A stretch of DNA of 5,891 nucleotides from Sphingomonadales bacterium (lineage in GTDB: Bacteria > Pseudomonadota > Alphaproteobacteria > Sphingomonadales > Sphingomonadaceae), in the NCBI GenBank assembly GCA_024636595.1, contig JAGXGT010000132.1, forward strand, positions 1 to 5,891, read 5' to 3'. Below, in pieces: positions 1-5,705 of this stretch. Within the stretch, counting starts at the first letter, position 1; every line of letters begins with the position of its first letter. Under the pieces are notes generated by a model. It saw nothing but the letters and a program-made list of their open reading frames with translations. It did not search any database and was not told the DNA's origin. The position numbers and the translations under genes are program-made.

Positions 1-101
1 GAACAGGCCGCAATGACTGGCGTGATCAAAAGGATGGCGCTAAGGGCGCGGAATATATGCATGAACTGACCTCTACAACGGAAAATCTTAACAGGACCAA
101 T
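1..101. other. Left edge, no gene assigned
   Basis: No complete gene can be named here. The hemW frame is open back to the window edge, with an in-frame ATG at 57, so a longer HemW N-terminus is formally possible. In the first frame an upstream gene could end at the TGA at 67-69, and in the second at the TGA at 14-16. The residues in either frame do not resemble a family I recognise. In many proteobacteria rdgB lies just before hemW, but I cannot see an RdgB C-terminus in these bases. Confidence 0.4.
93..96 (+). promoter_or_regulatory. Ribosome binding site of hemW
   Basis: AGGA ends 5 bases before the ATG at 102. The other in-frame ATG, at 57, has only a weak purine run (AAGGG at 42-46) 10 bases upstream. 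This supports 102 as the start. Confidence 0.5.
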
Positions 102-1244
102 ATGGGGCCTCTCGCCCTCTATATCCACTGGCCGTTCTGCGTGTCCAAATGCCCGTATTGCGATTTCAACAGCCATGTTCGCGCGCAAGTGGATGTCGCG
201 GCCTGGCAGGCGGCCCTGCTCGCCGATATGGCGCATGAGGCGGCGTTGACGCCGGACCGCAAGCTGTCGAGCATCTTCTTTGGCGGCGGCACGCCTTCGC
301 TGATGCCGCCGGCGCTGGTCGAAGCGCTGATTGCAGCGGCGCACCGCCATTGGGGGTTTGCCGATAATATCGAGATTACGCTTGAGGCCAATCCTTCCTC
401 GGTGGAGGCGGCGAATTTTCACGATCTTGCCAAGGCGGGCGTCAATCGGGTGTCGCTCGGGCTGCAATCGCTCGATGACCAGACGCTCCAGTTTCTCGGG
501 CGCGCGCATGATGTCGACGAGGGCTTGGCCGCTCTCGACACCGCGCAACAGGCGTTTGAACGGGTCAGTTTTGACCTGATCTACGCGCGGCCCGGGCAGT
601 CGCTGGCCGACTGGCAGGCGGAGCTGGATCGGGCGCTCGGCTTTGGCACGGGGCATCTGTCGCTCTATCAGTTGACCATCGAACCGGGCACGCGGTTCGA
701 AACCCTGGTGCGGACCGGCGCACTGATCCCGGCCGATGATGACCATTGCGCCGATCTGTTCGAGCTGAATCGCAGCATCATGACCACCGCCGGCCTGCCC
801 GCCTACGAGATCAGCAACCATGCCAGGCCCGGTCAGGAAAGCCGCCATAATCTGACCTATTGGCGCTATGAGGATTATATCGGCATCGGTCCCGGCGCGC
901 ACGGACGGCGGCGGCAAAGCGCGAGCGAGCGGCACAAGAAGCCGGAGAATTTTCTATCTGCCGTGGATCGCAACGGCAACGGCCTGAAGGTCGAGCAGCC
1001 GCTGTCGCCGGAGACGCGGGCGATGGAAGCGCTGATGATGGGGCTGCGGCTGGCGGAGGGTGTCAATTTGCAGGCGCTGGAAGATAAAACCGGGCTGACA
1101 GCGGCGCAGATGGTGGATCAGAAAGCCGTCGATCAGTTCTCCGAACTGGGCTTGCTCGATGCGGCAGCAGGGCGACTGACAATTTCGCCCAAGGGCATGC
1201 CGCTGCTTGACGCGCTCCTGCCAAAGATCATCGCAGACATCTGA
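102..1244 (+). CDS. hemW: Radical SAM heme chaperone HemW
   Basis: HemW binds heme and a 4Fe-4S cluster and is thought to hand heme to membrane acceptors such as respiratory enzymes. It is cytosolic and related to the oxygen-independent coproporphyrinogen oxidase HemN. From the ATG at 102 the protein has 380 residues, typical of HemW. The cluster motif CxxxCxxC is at C13, C17 and C20, followed by DFNSH. The residue two after the last cysteine is F22 where true HemN has a fourth cysteine, which points to HemW. Further landmarks in order are FFGGGTPS, EANPSS, RVSLGLQS, FDLIYARPGQ, YQLTIEPGT, the HNLTYWR segment and GIGPGAHG, then a HemN-type C-terminal domain. The start at 102 is chosen because homologues begin just before LALYIHWPF and an AGGA lies 5 bases upstream; the ATG at 57 would add 15 unconserved residues. 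Two stops in tandem (TGA TAG) end it. Older annotations call such genes coproporphyrinogen III oxidase, which is probably wrong. Confidence 0.95.
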   Translation: MGPLALYIHWPFCVSKCPYCDFNSHVRAQVDVAAWQAALLADMAHEAALTPDRKLSSIFFGGGTPSLMPPALVEALIAAAHRHWGFADNIEITLEANPSSVEAANFHDLAKAGVNRVSLGLQSLDDQTLQFLGRAHDVDEGLAALDTAQQAFERVSFDLIYARPGQSLADWQAELDRALGFGTGHLSLYQLTIEPGTRFETLVRTGALIPADDDHCADLFELNRSIMTTAGLPAYEISNHARPGQESRHNLTYWRYEDYIGIGPGAHGRRRQSASERHKKPENFLSAVDRNGNGLKVEQPLSPETRAMEALMMGLRLAEGVNLQALEDKTGLTAAQMVDQKAVDQFSELGLLDAAAGRLTISPKGMPLLDALLPKIIADI

Positions 1245-1295
1245 TAGCACACGCCATTTTCTATCGCTCAAGGGGCGTTGAATTCTATCGGCTTA

Positions 1296-1306
1296 ACTGT
1301 CACAGT
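1296..1306. promoter_or_regulatory. Small inverted repeat before acyl-CoA synthetase gene
   Basis: ACTGT-C-ACAGT is a perfect 5-bp inverted repeat around one base, 25 bases before the GTG start of the acyl-CoA synthetase gene. It could be half of an operator for a fatty-acid regulator, but it is short enough to be chance. I see no clear -35/-10 pair in the 87-base gap. Confidence 0.15.
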
Positions 1307-1319
1307 CTACGGAAATTCT

Positions 1320-1324
1320 GGGAG
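1320..1324 (+). promoter_or_regulatory. Ribosome binding site of acyl-CoA synthetase
   Basis: GGGAG lies 7 bases before the GTG at 1332. It decides the start: the frame is open upstream to a TTG at 1278, but the 18 residues between do not look like protein of this family. Confidence 0.6.
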
Positions 1325-1331
1325 AGAAGCC

Positions 1332-3119
1332 GTGGGAATATTCAGCGTCATCAAGCGCGAGGTCAGTTTCACGCGTTCGCTCAAAAGCGTGATGGCACAG
1401 GTCAAGGATATTGACCCGGCCGCCCCGGTCCTGATCACCGACGATATCGAAGCCACGATTGCCGCCTATCCGGACAATGTCGCCTTCCATTTTGAAGGTG
1501 ACACGATCACTTATGCCGAGTTTGAAGCGCGCGCCAACCGGATCGCCCACTGGGCGCTGTCGCAAGGTTATCGTGCCGGAGACACGGTTGCCCTGTTCAT
1601 GGAAAACGCGCCCGATTTCGTCGCCACCTGGTTTGGCCTGTCCAAGGTCGGGATCGTCACCGCGCTGATCAACAGCAATCTGGAGGGCGCAGGCCTTGCC
1701 CATTGCCTGAATATCGTCGCGACCAAAGCGGTTATCACCACGGCCGATCTGGCACCGCGCGTGTCCGCCATTGCTGCCCAGCTCGAAGGATCGCCAACCC
1801 TGTGGGACTGGGATGGCGAAGTCGGTCAGAATCTCAACAGCGCACTCGCCGCATTGCCCGATGATCGCCCGGACCAGAGCCACCGCGCCCATCTGACCGG
1901 CCAGGACCTGTTCCTCTATGTCTATACATCGGGCACCACCGGCCTGCCCAAGGCGGCGCGCATTTCCCATGCCCGCGCCCGGCGCAGCTTCCGCATCGCC
2001 ATTTCAACCTGTCCGCTGACGCCGGAGGATCGCATCTATGTCACCCTGCCGCTCTATCATGTCACCGGCGGCTTCATCGGTCAGGGCGGGGCCTTGCTCA
2101 GCGGCGCTTCGGTGATATTGCGGCGCAAATTTTCCGCCTCGCAATATTGGGATGACGCGGCCGATTACGGCGCGACGGTGATCGTCTATATTGGCGAGCT
2201 CTGCCGCTATCTGCTGAACCAGCCGGACCATCCCAAGCAAAGTGCAAACAAGGTCCGGGTCGGCATTGGCAATGGTCTGCGCGCCGATATCTGGCAGCAA
2301 TTTGTCGACCGCTTTCAGGTGCCCAAGCTGCTCGAAATCTATGGCTCGACAGAGGGCAATATTTTCCTGATGAATTTCGATGGCAAGATTGGTGCCGTCG
2401 GCCGGATTCCGAAATATCTGGAGAAACAGTTCGGCGATACCAGGATCGTCAAATTCGATATTGCCGAGGAACAGCCAGTAAGGGGTGAGGACGGCTTCTG
2501 CATCAAGGCGGACTGGGACGAGCCGGGAGAGCTGATCGGGCGAATTTTCAAGGACAGCCCGTCCGATTTTTCCGGCTATCAGGACAAGAAGGCAACCGAG
2601 AAGAAAATCCTGCGCGACGTGTTTGAAAAAGGCGACGCCTGGTTCCGCTCCGGCGACCTGATGAGCCGCGACCGCTCCGGCTATATCTATTTCAAGGACC
2701 GGATCGGCGATACGTTCCGCTGGAAGGGCGAGAATGTCGCGACCAACGAAGTCTCTGAAATACTCTCGCAATATCCCGGGATCAAGACCGCCAATGTCTA
2801 TGGCGTCGAAGTCCCCGGGACCGACGGCCGCGCGGGCATGGCTTCGCTGACCGTAGCGGACGAATTCGACATAGCGGGACTGCGCGCTTTTCTGGCCACG
2901 GAAATGCCGCATTATGCGGTGCCCCTGTTCATCCGGATCGAACCGGAAGCACAGACCACCGGCACGTTCAAATATCGCAAGGTCGAGCTGGTCCAGGAGG
3001 GCTTTGATGTCGCCAAAATCAGCGATCCGATCTGGTTCTGTAAACCGGATGCGGAGGGTTATGAAGCGCTGACCGTGGCGGAACATGCGAAGATATTGTC
3101 GGGCGAATACCGGTTGTAG
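1332..3119 (+). CDS. FATP-type long-chain acyl-CoA synthetase
   Basis: The enzyme activates long- or very-long-chain fatty acids to acyl-CoA through an acyl-adenylate, feeding beta-oxidation or lipid synthesis. It has 595 residues from a GTG start, the usual size for bacterial members of the fatty acid transport protein / very-long-chain acyl-CoA synthetase branch of adenylate-forming enzymes. Visible motifs are the phosphate-binding loop YTSGTTGLPKAA from Y198, the adenine-side motif EIYGSTEGN (Y337-G342), the ribose-binding GD with D442, the FATP signature GDTFRWKGEN (W464-N468), and the C-terminal TGTFKYRK with the probable adenylation lysine K547. The FRWKGEN signature separates it from ordinary FadD ligases. 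There is no clear signal peptide; it may sit at the inner membrane through hydrophobic surfaces. It follows hemW by 87 bases on the same strand, and a terminator follows directly, so it ends its transcription unit. Chain-length preference cannot be read from the sequence. Confidence 0.9.
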   Translation: MGIFSVIKREVSFTRSLKSVMAQVKDIDPAAPVLITDDIEATIAAYPDNVAFHFEGDTITYAEFEARANRIAHWALSQGYRAGDTVALFMENAPDFVATWFGLSKVGIVTALINSNLEGAGLAHCLNIVATKAVITTADLAPRVSAIAAQLEGSPTLWDWDGEVGQNLNSALAALPDDRPDQSHRAHLTGQDLFLYVYTSGTTGLPKAARISHARARRSFRIAISTCPLTPEDRIYVTLPLYHVTGGFIGQGGALLSGASVILRRKFSASQYWDDAADYGATVIVYIGELCRYLLNQPDHPKQSANKVRVGIGNGLRADIWQQFVDRFQVPKLLEIYGSTEGNIFLMNFDGKIGAVGRIPKYLEKQFGDTRIVKFDIAEEQPVRGEDGFCIKADWDEPGELIGRIFKDSPSDFSGYQDKKATEKKILRDVFEKGDAWFRSGDLMSRDRSGYIYFKDRIGDTFRWKGENVATNEVSEILSQYPGIKTANVYGVEVPGTDGRAGMASLTVADEFDIAGLRAFLATEMPHYAVPLFIRIEPEAQTTGTFKYRKVELVQEGFDVAKISDPIWFCKPDAEGYEALTVAEHAKILSGEYRL

Positions 3120-3126
3120 AGCGCGA

Positions 3127-3198
3127 GCTCCGCACTTGATGCGGAGTTTTTCGGCCATTCAGGTTCTTGCCTCCAGAGCTCCGCATCGAGTGCGGAGC
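3127..3198. repeat. REPIN-like pair of inverted palindromes
   Basis: Two palindromes lie 32 bases apart. The first, 3127-3146, has a 7-bp stem. The second, 3178-3198, has a perfect 8-bp stem (GCTCCGCA with TGCGGAGC) around the loop TCGAG. The reverse complement of 3127-3146 matches 3179-3198 at 19 of 20 bases, the one difference being in the loop. Two repetitive extragenic palindromes in opposite orientation with a short spacer is the architecture of a REPIN. That it is repeated elsewhere in the genome is inference. No RAYT transposase gene is in the window. Confidence 0.6.
3128..3151 (+). terminator. Rho-independent terminator after acyl-CoA synthetase
   Basis: CTCCGCA (3128-3134) pairs perfectly with TGCGGAG (3140-3146) around the loop CTTGA, and TTTTT (3147-3151) follows at once. 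It begins 9 bases after the stop codon. This stem is also one arm of the inverted repeat pair described separately. Confidence 0.75.
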
Positions 3199-3210
3199 AC
3201 ATTGCCTGTA

Positions 3211-3233
3211 TCCTCTCCCCTTAAGGGAGAGGA
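3211..3233. repeat. Third intergenic palindrome
   Basis: TCCTCTCCC (3211-3219) pairs perfectly over 9 bp with GGGAGAGGA (3225-3233) around the loop CTTAA. It is unrelated in sequence to the two palindromes before it. No T-run follows on either strand, so it is not a standard terminator. It resembles dispersed CTCTCCCCTTAAGG-type intergenic repeats of proteobacteria, which I recall but cannot check here. Confidence 0.5.
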
Positions 3234-3236
3234 AAG

Positions 3237-3265
3237 TTGGACTTCGACTCGCGACCTGCTAGATT
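3237..3265 (+). promoter_or_regulatory. Possible promoter of xerC
   Basis: TTGGAC (3237-3242) and TAGATT (3260-3265) are separated by 17 bases. The -35 match is weak (three of six consensus bases) and the -10 match fair (four of six). Transcription would start about 6-7 bases after the -10, at or next to the ATG at 3272, implying a leaderless mRNA. That fits the absence of a Shine-Dalgarno sequence. Confidence 0.3.
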
Positions 3266-3271
3266 CCTCCG

Positions 3272-4204
3272 ATGGACAGCGCCAGCGCCCTCATCAGCAC
3301 CTTCACCGCCTATCTCCGCGACGACCGGCGGCGGTCGGCGCATACGGTGCGCGCCTATGGCATCACCGCCGAGCGTTTCTGTGCGTTCCTGATGGAGCAT
3401 ATCGGCGGCGGCGTTGAGGCGGCGGAGATAAAAGCGCTCAAGCAGGCAGATATCCGCTCCTATCTTGCCTATCGGCGCGGAGACGGCCTGACCAACAATA
3501 GTGCGGCGCGGGAATTGTCGGCGCTCAGGGCGTTTCTGAAATTTGTCGGCGGCGACGAGGCGCAGATTCCGAAGATCAGGGGCCCCAAGGTCAAGCGCGG
3601 CGTCCCGCGACCCGCTTCGCCGGACGATATATTGGCGCTGGCCGGGGATGCGCAGGACAGCGCCAGCGAGGACTGGATCGGTGCACGGGACTGGGCGGTG
3701 CTGCTATTGCTCTATGGCTCAGGGCTGCGGATCAGCGAGGCGCTCGATCTGACCGGCGACGCCCTGCCCCTGTCCGACACTTTGCGGGTGACCGGCAAGC
3801 GCAACAAGACCCGGATCGTGCCGCTGCTGCCGCAGGTGCGCAAGGCGATTGAACATTATATCGATCTCTGCCCCTATCCGATTGCCCAGGATTTCGCGCG
3901 CTGCAAGAATGACAAGATCAGCGGCTCGCCGCTGTTCCGCGGCAAGCGCGGCGGGCCGCTGTCGCCCAATCTGATCCGCCGCGTGGTGCAACAGGCGCGG
4001 ACCAGGCTCGGCATCGCCGACACCACCACACCGCATGCCTTGCGGCACAGCTTTGCCACGCATCTGCTGGCGGGCGGCGCGGATTTGCGGAGTTTGCAGG
4101 AGTTATTGGGGCATGCGAGCCTGAGTTCGACACAGGTCTATACGGCGGTCGATGCAGCGCATTTGCTGGATGTCTATCAGAATGCGCATCCTCGAGCGGG
4201 GTAG
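3272..4204 (+). CDS. xerC: Tyrosine recombinase XerC
   Basis: XerC works with XerD at the dif site near the replication terminus to resolve chromosome dimers before cell division. At 310 residues it has the normal size. Residues 1-100 or so form the N-terminal SAM-like DNA-binding domain (TVRAYGITAERFCAFL; SAARELSALRAFLKF), and the rest is the catalytic domain. All six catalytic residues are present: R153 (YGSGLRISEAL), K176 (TGKRNKTRIVPL), H255 and R258 (HALRHSFATHLL), H281 (LGHASL) and the nucleophile Y290 (TQVYT). The YGSGLRISEAL segment favours XerC over XerD. The ATG at 3272 is fixed by an in-frame TAG at 3260-3262, three codons upstream. No Shine-Dalgarno is visible; the bases before ATG are CCTCC, its complement. 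A host XerC is more likely than a phage or island integrase because the protein is standard length and GC-rich like the housekeeping genes. A minor possibility is another Xer paralogue. Confidence 0.88.
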   Translation: MDSASALISTFTAYLRDDRRRSAHTVRAYGITAERFCAFLMEHIGGGVEAAEIKALKQADIRSYLAYRRGDGLTNNSAARELSALRAFLKFVGGDEAQIPKIRGPKVKRGVPRPASPDDILALAGDAQDSASEDWIGARDWAVLLLLYGSGLRISEALDLTGDALPLSDTLRVTGKRNKTRIVPLLPQVRKAIEHYIDLCPYPIAQDFARCKNDKISGSPLFRGKRGGPLSPNLIRRVVQQARTRLGIADTTTPHALRHSFATHLLAGGADLRSLQELLGHASLSSTQVYTAVDAAHLLDVYQNAHPRAG

Positions 4205-4224
4205 TCGAAGAGCTACATTGCTCT

Positions 4225-4237
4225 ATCATTGAGACCA
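4225..4237. repeat. Left copy of imperfect direct repeat flanking the HNH gene
   Basis: ATCATTGAGACCA matches 5043-5055 (ATCATTGAGGCCA) in the same orientation at 12 of 13 bases. The two copies bracket the low-GC HNH gene, 818 bases apart. This copy overlaps the end of the extended HNH frame. It could be an old target duplication or insertion footprint, or chance. Confidence 0.35.
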
Positions 4238-4336
4238 TATTGTTTCAGTAGCTAGATAATCCCAATTGACCGTTCTAACTTTAATATCTCCAGACCAGTC
4301 CAAAGAATACCGGTATCGACCTGCCTCTACCTCGAG
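4226..4336 (-). pseudogene. In-frame C-terminal remainder of the HNH gene
   Basis: Directly after the TGA that ends the HNH frame (4337-4339), the same frame runs on for 36 codons before a TGA at 4226-4228. The translation looks like protein: it contains YRYSLDW, then DIKVRTVNWDYLA and TIWSQ, rich in Tyr, Trp and alternating hydrophobic residues as in beta strands. There is no start codon of its own and no ribosome binding site. A single base change, TGG to TGA (the base at 4337), would fuse it to the upstream protein as ...AGG-W-LEVEAG..., giving a 253-residue product. I take it as the lost C-terminus of the HNH protein. Readthrough of TGA is possible but not supported by any visible signal. 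Base composition is low in GC like the rest of the gene. Confidence 0.65.
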
Positions 4337-4987
4337 TCAACCACCTGCAAGGTTACTGTCTTCGCACATCTGCAACATCATCCGACTTCCGACCTCAGGC
4401 CAAATTTCCATACCTGAGCCGATCGCCTCAAATTCGGCCCTTTGATCATCTGTCATCGCAGAAATCTGGGTTACCATTACGCTTGACGAAAGTTCCAGCA
4501 TCGGCTCGCCAATCTCGTGGTATACATGTCCCCTCGCGTTTTTTACGACGACGTTCTTAATTCGCTCCATATCAGGCTGAAGAATGAAAGGCTCTAGATT
4601 GTTAAATAGAGGTAACTGGCCGCTGGCATCTGCTTTCAACAACCTGACAATATGACGATTGCTTCTCAATATGTTCCATGAATCAGGAAAAAACTCACGA
4701 TCTGGATAGAGACTTCCTGCCCGAAGGGCGTGCAAACAACAGAGCAAATATGCTTCATCCTCTGAAAAGCCAGAATTGCAGGCCTTGCAAACTAAGATTT
4801 GGGGTAAGTACCCATCAGAATGGTCCGGCTTACGATCAAATATCGCGCCTCTTTCCCGTATATGTTTGGATAATAACGACTTCGTTGGAACATGATCACG
4901 ATTAGCAGCAACATCGACGATTTGATCGCCACAATATACACACCATGCCTTCTGTCGGTCATCACTGTAGTCTTCAACAAAGTCCAT
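4337..4987 (-). CDS. HNH-type zinc protein, probably truncated
   Basis: The 216-residue product has the fold signature of a small zinc-stabilised HNH nuclease domain near its N-terminus. CVYC (C16, C19) and CKAC (C67, C70) should hold one zinc ion. D31-H32 in NRDHVPTKSLL is the expected catalytic pair, and N71 in CNSGFSEDEAYL is the central Asn. A third histidine is not obvious; D77 or E78 stands near its place, as I recall for this DHVP...CN...DE group. Residues 90-216 are not recognised. The substrate is unknown; HNH proteins of this sort are often accessory or defence-linked, which is only inference here. The start is well supported by AAGGAG 5 bases upstream. GC content is about 46% by hand count, well below both neighbours, suggesting transfer into the xerC-dedA gap. 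The stop at 4337-4339 is probably a nonsense mutation, so the protein may be inactive or altered at its C-terminus. Confidence 0.75.
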   Translation of the reverse strand: MDFVEDYSDDRQKAWCVYCGDQIVDVAANRDHVPTKSLLSKHIRERGAIFDRKPDHSDGYLPQILVCKACNSGFSEDEAYLLCCLHALRAGSLYPDREFFPDSWNILRSNRHIVRLLKADASGQLPLFNNLEPFILQPDMERIKNVVVKNARGHVYHEIGEPMLELSSSVMVTQISAMTDDQRAEFEAIGSGMEIWPEVGSRMMLQMCEDSNLAGG

Positions 4988-4992
4988 TGAGA

Positions 4993-4998
4993 CTCCTT
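4993..4998 (-). promoter_or_regulatory. Ribosome binding site of the HNH gene
   Basis: AAGGAG on the minus strand, 5 bases before the ATG at 4987. It is the strongest Shine-Dalgarno in the window and fixes the start. No convincing -35/-10 pair is visible in the 94 bases between this gene and dedA. Confidence 0.75.
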
Positions 4999-5042
4999 AA
5001 TGCAACCCCTCCGCACCCCAATAGCATCCTAGATCATCCCTG

Positions 5043-5055
5043 ATCATTGAGGCCA
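5043..5055. repeat. Right copy of imperfect direct repeat flanking the HNH gene
   Basis: ATCATTGAGGCCA, one base different from 4225-4237. It lies in the gap between the dedA stop and the HNH start. A second short direct repeat, GATCAT at 5032-5037 and 5042-5047, sits beside it. Confidence 0.35.
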
Positions 5056-5081
5056 CCGTTTTTCTTAGTCAGCGATCAACC

Positions 5082-5684
5082 TCACCCCTCCCGAGGTCGC
5101 CAGAAAATAATCCGCCACACATAGACCACCACAATCAACGCGATCACGCCAACCGACACCGGCCCCAGATAATCCTCGATATGGTCGACATTCTGCTGCA
5201 GCTGATACCCCGCATAAACCAGCGCGCTATTCCAGACCGTCGCGCCGGCGCTGGTAGCGAGGATGAAGCGTTTGTGGGACATGCCGAACAGGCCGGCGGG
5301 CACCGAAATCAGCGTGCGGATATTGGGAATGAAGCGGGCAAAAAACACCACCCATTCGCCGTGATTGTCAAAAATCCGGTCGATCTTGTTGACCGTGGCG
5401 ATATCCAGCGTCAGCCAGCGGCCATGGCGGCGGACATAGCCGCGCAAGTCGTCCTCGTCCCAGTGGCGGCCGATCATGAACCAGACATAATTGCCGATCA
5501 CCGAGCCGATCGTGCCGACCAGCACCAGCGCCACCGGGTGGAAGGTCCCCTGCCCCACGCCGACGCCGCCCAGGCCCATGATCAGCTCGGACGGGATTGG
5601 CGGAAAGACATTTTCCAGCGCCATCAGAAAGCCGATCGCCCAATAGCCGCCTTGCGCGATCAGGTCGGTGATCCAGCTGTTCAC
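5082..5684 (-). CDS. DedA family membrane protein
   Basis: DedA proteins are inner-membrane transporters; some recycle undecaprenyl phosphate, the carrier lipid of cell-wall synthesis, across the membrane, and others affect proton-motive force and drug tolerance. The 200-residue product shows the family landmarks in order: E24 followed by PPIPSE at 28-33, the GxxxGNYVWFMIGR segment at 60-73, FFARFIPNIR at 114-123 and PAGLFGM at 129-135. The acidic E24, E33 and the arginines R117 and R123 are the type of conserved charged residues needed for transport. Hydrophobic stretches lie at about 14-40, 50-72, 110-160 (re-entrant plus membrane segment) and 175-195. The start is GTG at 5684; the gshB stop lies in the same frame 21 bases upstream, so no earlier start is possible within this gap, and the Shine-Dalgarno is weak. 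It is probably cotranscribed with and translated after gshB. Which DedA subgroup it belongs to is not clear. Confidence 0.9.
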   Translation of the reverse strand: MNSWITDLIAQGGYWAIGFLMALENVFPPIPSELIMGLGGVGVGQGTFHPVALVLVGTIGSVIGNYVWFMIGRHWDEDDLRGYVRRHGRWLTLDIATVNKIDRIFDNHGEWVVFFARFIPNIRTLISVPAGLFGMSHKRFILATSAGATVWNSALVYAGYQLQQNVDHIEDYLGPVSVGVIALIVVVYVWRIIFWRPREG

Positions 5685-5705
5685 CGTGCACGGCCCGCCG
5701 CGCGA

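Noticed and set aside
102..1244. Calling the first gene hemN, the oxygen-independent coproporphyrinogen oxidase
   Set aside because: The fourth cysteine of HemN (CxxxCxxCxC) is Phe here, and the protein is about 380 residues, fitting HemW and not the longer HemN.
2004..3158. A 384-residue minus-strand open frame opposite the acyl-CoA synthetase gene, and a 225-residue one at 1293-1970
   Set aside because: The + strand has a complete enzyme with all family motifs there. The antisense translations are Arg/Ala/Gly-rich without recognisable domains, as expected for shadows of GC-rich coding DNA.
3085..3417. A 110-residue + strand frame across the palindromes into xerC
   Set aside because: It overlaps the acyl-CoA synthetase end and xerC in another frame and runs through a terminator; its residues look random.
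3242..4210. CTTCGACT (3242-3249) and its reverse complement AGTCGAAG (4203-4210) flanking xerC
   Set aside because: Only 8 bp, and the right copy overlaps the xerC stop codon. This is expected by chance at such length.
4307..4316. ATACCGGTAT, a 10-bp palindrome
   Set aside because: It lies inside the in-frame C-terminal remainder of the HNH gene (coding for part of RYRY) and is short; no regulatory meaning can be supported.
4337..4339. TGA as a selenocysteine codon in the HNH gene
   Set aside because: No SECIS-like hairpin was noticed right after the codon, and Trp (TGG) is one base away and fits the context better.
3272..4987. XerC plus HNH protein as a mobile integrase module or new defence system
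   Set aside because: XerC has the length, composition and residues of the host recombinase, the two genes are convergent, and only the HNH gene differs in GC. No att-like repeat borders xerC.
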